61,415 bases of DNA from GCA-020343675 sp964462945 (GTDB lineage: Bacteria; Planctomycetota; Phycisphaerae; Sedimentisphaerales; Anaerobacaceae), in NCBI GenBank assembly GCA_964462945.1, contig CAYWZW010000026.1, positions 1-61,415 on the forward strand, read 5' to 3'. The notes below the pieces were generated by a model. That model was not told the DNA's origin, ran no database searches, and saw nothing but the letters and a program-made list of their open reading frames with translations. Within the stretch, counting starts at the first letter, position 1, and each line of letters starts with the position of its first letter. A program made the position numbers and the translations under genes. This document shows positions 56,860 to 61,415 of the stretch, piece after piece.

Positions 56860-58206
56860 ATGGCAGCAAACACCGTTATCCAAAGCGTTTACGGAGAGGT
56901 TCTGAAACGCAATCCCGGCGAGGTAGAATTCCATCAGGCTGTAAAAGAGGTTCTTGATTCTTTAGAGCCCGTGCTGGGAAAGCATCCGGAGTATGTTGAC
57001 ATGAAGATACTCGACCGGATTGTGGAGCCGGAAAGGCAGATCATGTTCCGGGTGCCGTGGCAGGACGATAAGGGCAATGTTCGCGTGAACCGTGGATTTC
57101 GGTTCGAGTTCAACAGTGCACTTGGCCCATACAAAGGAGGCCTCAGATTCCATCCTTCTGTGAATGCGAGTATCTTGAAATTCCTTGGCTTTGAGCAGGT
57201 ATTCAAGAATTCTCTTACTACCTTGCCTATGGGTGGAGGCAAAGGTGGGTCCGACTTTGACCCCAAGGGCAAGAGCGATAATGAAGTTATGCGTTTCTGC
57301 CAGAGTTTCATGACGGAGCTGTTCCGCCATATCGGTCCGGATACGGACGTGCCCGCAGGCGACATTGGCGTCGGCGGCCGTGAAATCGGCTTCCTGTTTG
57401 GCCAATACAAGCGTCTTGCCAATGAGTTCACCGGCGTCCTCACGGGCAAAGCGCTCAACTGGGGCGGCTCGCTGATTCGTCCTGAGGCGACCGGGTACGG
57501 CTGCGTCTATTTCGCCGAGGAGATGCTCAAGACCCGCGGCGAGAGCTTCGAGGGTAAAGTCTGCACCGTCTCCGGTTCCGGAAACGTCGCCCAATACACG
57601 GTGGAGAAGCTCAACCAGCTTGGCGCCAAGTCCGTCAGTCTCTCTGACTCCAACGGGACGGTTTATGATCCGGACGGGATTGATGCCGAGAAACTCGCTT
57701 TTGTGCTGGATCTGAAGAACGTGCGGCGCGGGCGCATCAAAGAATACGCCGATAAGTACGGCGCGAAGTATCTTGAGGGCAAGCGCCCCTGGGGGATTAA
57801 GTGCGATTGTGCCTTCCCCAGTGCAACACAGAACGAGGTGACTGCCGAGGATGCAAAAACACTGCTCAAGAACGGGTGCACGCTCGTCGCCGAAGGCGCC
57901 AACATGCCAAGCACGCCCGATGCTATTGACCAGTACCTTGACAAGAAGATACTCTACGGCCCGGCCAAGGCCGCGAACGCCGGCGGGGTAGCTACCTCCG
58001 GGCTTGAGATGTCCCAGAACTCCATGCGGATGTCGTGGACGCAAGAGGAAGTTGACGAGCGGCTGCACAACATCATGATCGCGATCCATAAGCAATGCTA
58101 TGAAGCGGCCGAAGAATACGGTCAGCCCGGCAATCTCGTGGCGGGCGCCAACATCGCCGGTTTCGTGAAGGTCGCGGACGCCATGCTCGACCAGGGGCTC
58201 GTGTGA
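56860..58206 (+). CDS. gdhA: NADP-specific glutamate dehydrogenase
   Basis: 448 residues, the length of hexameric class-I GDH. It makes glutamate from 2-oxoglutarate and ammonium. GPYKGGLRFHPSV and the catalytic PMGGGKGGSDFDPKGKSD are conserved, and the Rossmann SGSGNVAQYT carries the nucleotide. The ATG at 56860 has GGAG 9 nt upstream; a TTG at 56845 is an in-frame alternative. The divergent LysR gene may regulate it. Two hairpins follow the stop codon. Confidence 0.96.
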   Translation: MAANTVIQSVYGEVLKRNPGEVEFHQAVKEVLDSLEPVLGKHPEYVDMKILDRIVEPERQIMFRVPWQDDKGNVRVNRGFRFEFNSALGPYKGGLRFHPSVNASILKFLGFEQVFKNSLTTLPMGGGKGGSDFDPKGKSDNEVMRFCQSFMTELFRHIGPDTDVPAGDIGVGGREIGFLFGQYKRLANEFTGVLTGKALNWGGSLIRPEATGYGCVYFAEEMLKTRGESFEGKVCTVSGSGNVAQYTVEKLNQLGAKSVSLSDSNGTVYDPDGIDAEKLAFVLDLKNVRRGRIKEYADKYGAKYLEGKRPWGIKCDCAFPSATQNEVTAEDAKTLLKNGCTLVAEGANMPSTPDAIDQYLDKKILYGPAKAANAGGVATSGLEMSQNSMRMSWTQEEVDERLHNIMIAIHKQCYEAAEEYGQPGNLVAGANIAGFVKVADAMLDQGLV

Positions 58207-58214
58207 TTTCAGTC

Positions 58215-58237
58215 GCGCCGGACGGCAAGTCCGGCGC
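58215..58237 (+). terminator. GC-rich hairpin just after gdhA
   Basis: A perfect 9-bp stem (GCGCCGGAC/GTCCGGCGC) with a 5-nt loop begins 9 nt after the gdhA stop. No T-run follows, so it may act by slowing or by protecting the mRNA 3' end rather than as a classic terminator. Confidence 0.45.
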
Positions 58238-58305
58238 CCTGTGACGGGCCGAGCATATTCAACCTGTTGGGTTCGGGCGGATATATCTATTCGCCGCCCC
58301 CTTCC

Positions 58306-58356
58306 TGTACAAAATAGGGCAAAACCTGTTTGTCTGCTGGGTTTTGCCCTTGTACA
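58306..58356. repeat. long bulged inverted repeat
   Basis: Outer TGTACA and inner GGGCAAAACC arms pair across a 13-nt loop; a 4-nt insertion bulges the left arm. The stem totals about 17 bp. It lies between gdhA and the next gene, without a flanking T-run. Confidence 0.65.
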
Positions 58357-58421
58357 ATAACACAATGTGACCACGAAGGTTTTATTGCCCGGGCCAAAAC
58401 CGGGCTGCGCCAGGAACGTTA

Positions 58422-61016
58422 ATGAGGTTGACCATGGCCGGGTGGGCAAGCACAGGAATTGGCAGTCTGGACGCGGTACTGACCGGTCTTGAGAAGGGTG
58501 ATAACGTCGTCTGGCAGGTGGACAGCATCGAGGATTTCTCCGCCTTTGTCGGTCCCTACGTCAAGCGGGCGAGCGAGCAGTCGCGCCGGATCGTTTATGT
58601 GCGGTTTGCCGATCATGAGCCTTTGGTGAAACCCGACGCCGGCGCGAGAATTTACGATCTGGACGCGAGCACGGGTTTTGAAGCGTTTGCGACACAGGTT
58701 CATGCGATCATCGGCCGCGAAGGCAAAGAAGCCTACTACGTTTTCGACTGTCTTTCGTACCTGCTCGACGCCTGGGCGACGGACCTGATGATCGGCAATT
58801 TCTTCATGGTGACCTGCCCTTACCTGTTCGAGCTTGACACCATCGCCTATTTCGCGCTGTTGCGCGACCGCCACTCGTTCAAGACGATCGCTCGCATCCG
58901 GGAGACCACACAGCTTCTGCTCGACCTCTACAACGTCGAGGGCAAACACTGCCTGCACCCGCTGAAGGTCTGGAAGCGCTATTCACCGACGATGTTCCTT
59001 CCGCACCTGCAGCAGAATGGTGAGTTTGTGCCCATCACCAGCAGCGTCGATGCCACCAAACTACTCGCTTACATCTCCGAGCGGGGGCTCAAACCCGCCG
59101 AGAGAGCGCTGGACTACTGGGACAGGCTGTTTCTGGAGGCCAGGCAACTGTCGGAAGCGCCGGATGCTTCAGAACAGACCAGGAAGGAAACGGTGGATCG
59201 GCTGTGCAGGATCATGATCGGCCGGGATAAGAGAATGTTGGAATTGGCCAAGACGCATTTCACGCTTGGAGATTTGGGTGCCATCAAGAGCAGGCTGATC
59301 GGCACGGGTTTCATCGGGGGCAAAGCGGTGGGAATGCTCCTTGCCAACAAGATTGTCTCAAGAGACGAGTTTAATCTGAACGAGCACCTTGAGCCGCACG
59401 ACTCATTCTATGTGGGCTCGGATGTGTTCTACACCTATCTTGTCGAGAATGGCTGCTGGAAGCTGCGGGTGGAGCAGAAGACCAAAGAAGGATACTTCAA
59501 GGCGGCGGCCGAGCTGAGGGAGAGACTTCATAAAGGCAAATTCCCGGACCAGATACGCGAGCAGTTTCAGGAGATGCTCGAGTATTTTGGGCAGTCGCCC
59601 ATTATCGTGCGGTCCAGCAGTCTGCTGGAAGATGCCTTCGGCAACGCCTTTGCCGGCAAGTACGAAAGTCTTTTCTGCGTCAATCAGGGCAGCCCCGAGC
59701 AGCGGTACGCGAACTTTGAAGAAGCGGTGCGAAGGGTCTATGCCAGCACAATGAATGAGAATGCGCTGACGTATCGGCTGCAGCGCGGGCTGGACCAACA
59801 GGATGAGCAGATGGCCTTGTTAGTGCAGCGGGTCTCGGGCTCCTATCGAAACAGCTACTTCTTTCCGGATCTGGCCGGGGTGGGGATGTCGCACAACACG
59901 TTCGTGTGGAAGCCGGACCTCGACCCGAAGGCGGGCTTGCTCAGACTGGTGTTCGGGCTCGGCACCAGAGCCGTCAATCGCGTCGAGGACGATTACCCCA
60001 GAATCATTGCGCTCGACCAGCCTCTTGTCAGGCCGATCTCCGGAATGGACGACGTCCGAAAGTACTCGCAGCATCGCGTGGACCTGCTTGATACCAAAGC
60101 GAATGCGTTGGCAACGATCTCTTTCCAGCAGCTCCTGGCCGAAAAGCCGGATCTCAAGCTGGACCTGGTCGCTGTTCGGGATCACCAGTTGGCAAGACAG
60201 GCCAGGCAGCAGGGCGCGGGTAACATAGAATATTGGCTGCTCACGTTCGAAAAGCTTCTGGCTGAAACGTCCTTCACCCAGATTATGCGGGACATACTCA
60301 GGATTTTGGAAAGCCACTATCAACATCCGGTTGACATCGAGTTTACGGTGAACTTCACGCAGGACAGCAAGCTCGTTGTCAACCTGCTGCAATGTCGGCC
60401 TCTGCAAACCAGAGGCCGGCAGGGGCGCGTCGAGGTACCGGCGCAACCTGATCCGGAAAAGGTCCTGTTCAAGTGCGAAGGTCACTTCATGGGCGGCAGC
60501 GTTTGTCAGGACATAAGAAGGATAATCTACGTGGAGCCGCGCGCCTATATAGATTTGCCGATTTCCGGAAAATACGACGTCGCCAGGCTGGTCGGCGAGC
60601 TGAACAGGCGTATAGCCGGCAAAGACGCCGAGCCGACGATTCTCCTGGGGCCGGGGCGATGGGGGACAACGACGCCCAGCCTGGGAATCCCCGTCGGGTT
60701 TCACGAAATCAACAATGTCACCGTGCTTGCGGAAATAGCCTACGAGGGCGGCAATTTGATGCCGGAACTGTCCTTTGGAACGCACTTCTTCCAGGATTTG
60801 GTTGAGGGAGACATTTTCTATGTCGCCCTCTTTCCGGACAAACCCGGCACCCTCTTCAACAAAGCCAGGCTCGACGAGATGACTAACGTGCTGCCGGATG
60901 TCTTGCCCGAAAGCGCCAAGTATGCCAACGTGGTCAAGCTCTTCCGGCTGGATGCTCAGAAATTGCGGATCATCAGCGACGTGACCTCCCAAAGAGCCGT
61001 CTGCCTTTTTAGCTGA
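58422..61016 (+). CDS. PEP/pyruvate-binding protein with degenerate RecA/KaiC-like N-terminus
   Basis: 864 residues. The N-terminal 180 residues start ASTGIGSLDAVLTGLEKGDN like a KaiC/RecA ATPase, but the Walker A P-loop is absent (VVWQVDSIEDF in its place). From about 290 the PPDK-type N-terminal domain is clear: GTGFIGGKAVGMLLANK (295-310) and VRSSSLLEDAFGNAFAGKY (396-414), the ATP-grasp pattern of phosphoenolpyruvate synthase and pyruvate phosphate dikinase. The phospho-histidine and PEP-binding domains of those enzymes are not seen, so it is probably not a full PEP synthase. AGGA lies 6 nt upstream; an ATG at 58434 is also plausible. Confidence 0.8.
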   Translation: MRLTMAGWASTGIGSLDAVLTGLEKGDNVVWQVDSIEDFSAFVGPYVKRASEQSRRIVYVRFADHEPLVKPDAGARIYDLDASTGFEAFATQVHAIIGREGKEAYYVFDCLSYLLDAWATDLMIGNFFMVTCPYLFELDTIAYFALLRDRHSFKTIARIRETTQLLLDLYNVEGKHCLHPLKVWKRYSPTMFLPHLQQNGEFVPITSSVDATKLLAYISERGLKPAERALDYWDRLFLEARQLSEAPDASEQTRKETVDRLCRIMIGRDKRMLELAKTHFTLGDLGAIKSRLIGTGFIGGKAVGMLLANKIVSRDEFNLNEHLEPHDSFYVGSDVFYTYLVENGCWKLRVEQKTKEGYFKAAAELRERLHKGKFPDQIREQFQEMLEYFGQSPIIVRSSSLLEDAFGNAFAGKYESLFCVNQGSPEQRYANFEEAVRRVYASTMNENALTYRLQRGLDQQDEQMALLVQRVSGSYRNSYFFPDLAGVGMSHNTFVWKPDLDPKAGLLRLVFGLGTRAVNRVEDDYPRIIALDQPLVRPISGMDDVRKYSQHRVDLLDTKANALATISFQQLLAEKPDLKLDLVAVRDHQLARQARQQGAGNIEYWLLTFEKLLAETSFTQIMRDILRILESHYQHPVDIEFTVNFTQDSKLVVNLLQCRPLQTRGRQGRVEVPAQPDPEKVLFKCEGHFMGGSVCQDIRRIIYVEPRAYIDLPISGKYDVARLVGELNRRIAGKDAEPTILLGPGRWGTTTPSLGIPVGFHEINNVTVLAEIAYEGGNLMPELSFGTHFFQDLVEGDIFYVALFPDKPGTLFNKARLDEMTNVLPDVLPESAKYANVVKLFRLDAQKLRIISDVTSQRAVCLFS

Positions 61017-61415
61017 GGCGGACTATTAGAACCCATCCGAATAACGGTCTGCTACCGTCTGTCATGCTGAACCCTTCGACTTCGCTCAGAGCCTGCCCTG
61101 AGTATATCGAAGGGGTAAACTCCGTGAAACATCTGGCCTTGGTTTCCATCACGTTTCAGGAACCGTCTTTCTTTATTCTCTCCTGTGCAATGGTTAGGCC
61201 GTAAATCGAGGACCTTGGGTAGATGGCTGTGCATGCGACCTGCCCTAATACTGTAGAGGTAGCCCAAAAGTGGTACGCCTGGCTCCGTACCCCATCCTGG
61301 CGGCGGCCAACGTCCTGAAAAAACAGCTCGATTTCATGGACTCTTCACTTTTTCAGGAAATTAGGGATAACAGGGTAGATCATATCCCCTTAGCAACAAT
61401 TCATCTTTGGTCGCA
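61017..61415. other. non-coding tail of the window
   Basis: About 400 bp without a credible gene. It holds the 20-bp inverted copy of 34-53 (at 61026-61045), a palindromic dispersed repeat (61072-61114) and an I-SceI-like 16-mer (61362-61377). Short frames here lack ribosome sites. Confidence 0.5.
61072..61114. repeat. palindromic dispersed repeat
   Basis: CCCTTCGA...CTCAG and CTGAG...TCGAAGGG form an imperfect hairpin. The wording matches a palindromic repeat common in intergenic DNA of many bacteria (TTCGAC..GCTCAG type). Confidence 0.6.

Noticed and set aside
56962..58449. 495-codon minus-strand frame opposite gdhA
   Set aside because: It is the antisense shadow of a well-conserved enzyme in GC-rich DNA and has no family features.

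Overview
The window looks like a chromosomal segment of a Planctomycetota bacterium, most likely of the class Phycisphaerae (Sedimentisphaerales-like). This is inferred from gene content, not from a marker gene. The signs are a PEP-CTERM protein, a secreted protein with dockerin-like 'VSTNDLDILIA.W' repeats, short prepilin-type N-terminal proteins ending in an 'FMDWSIRK' or 'FVDWHSEY' tail, Tat-exported Gfo/Idh and aldo/keto oxidoreductases, a GH29 fucosidase, a DUF1080 domain, ECF sigma/anti-sigma pairs and a small Hc1-like histone. Most genes are GC-rich. The stretch at about 44.2-50.3 kb is visibly AT-richer and full of gene fragments.

Layout. 0-7.8 kb: a secreted TPR protein, a NIPSNAP protein, a giant AsmA-like protein and purD. 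8.0-21.9 kb (plus strand): a lipoprotein M14 amidase, uvrB, nadC, birA, a Gfo/Idh oxidoreductase, a HEAT-repeat protein, a GH29 fucosidase, lpd, then an ECF sigma factor with a membrane partner and a secreted coiled-coil protein. 21.9-33.0 kb (minus strand): hicBA, purH, a PQQ-type propeller protein, a radical SAM DNA-repair candidate, a six-gene envelope-stress operon (ECF sigma, zinc-finger anti-sigma, YbjQ, NfeD, PLDc_N, SPFH), a tetraheme cytochrome fused to DUF1080, and a Tat-exported aldo/keto reductase. 33.3-44.2 kb: a membrane spermidine-synthase-like/TPR fusion, a lipoprotein, a PEP-CTERM protein and a dockerin-like protein, rodA-murJ, a large TPR protein, a 2[4Fe-4S] ferredoxin and tRNA-Glu.

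44.2-50.3 kb is an accessory region anchored at tRNA-Glu. An 11-bp direct repeat of the tRNA 3' end lies 192 bp downstream and sits inside a truncated tyrosine-recombinase start. Upstream of that on the minus strand is a compact operon with a clear sigma70-type promoter: an XRE-like regulator, a small tail-anchored protein, a six-helix membrane protein and an AbiU2-like HEPN protein. It is the best candidate here for an undescribed system, possibly a small defence or toxin module. Next come REP-like repeats, two prepilin-type genes plus a 3' fragment of a third copy, a histidine kinase/response regulator pair, and debris of a DUF7305-like and an ORF6N gene.

51.1-61.0 kb returns to core-type genes: a FabZ-like dehydratase, an Hc1-like histone, a flavodoxin, a planctomycetal HPr-like protein, a LolA-like lipoprotein, a HAD phosphatase, a LysR regulator divergent from gdhA, and a PEP/pyruvate-binding protein with a degenerate RecA/KaiC-like N-terminus. 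The window ends in about 400 bp of non-coding repeats. No rRNA, CRISPR array or complete insertion sequence was seen.
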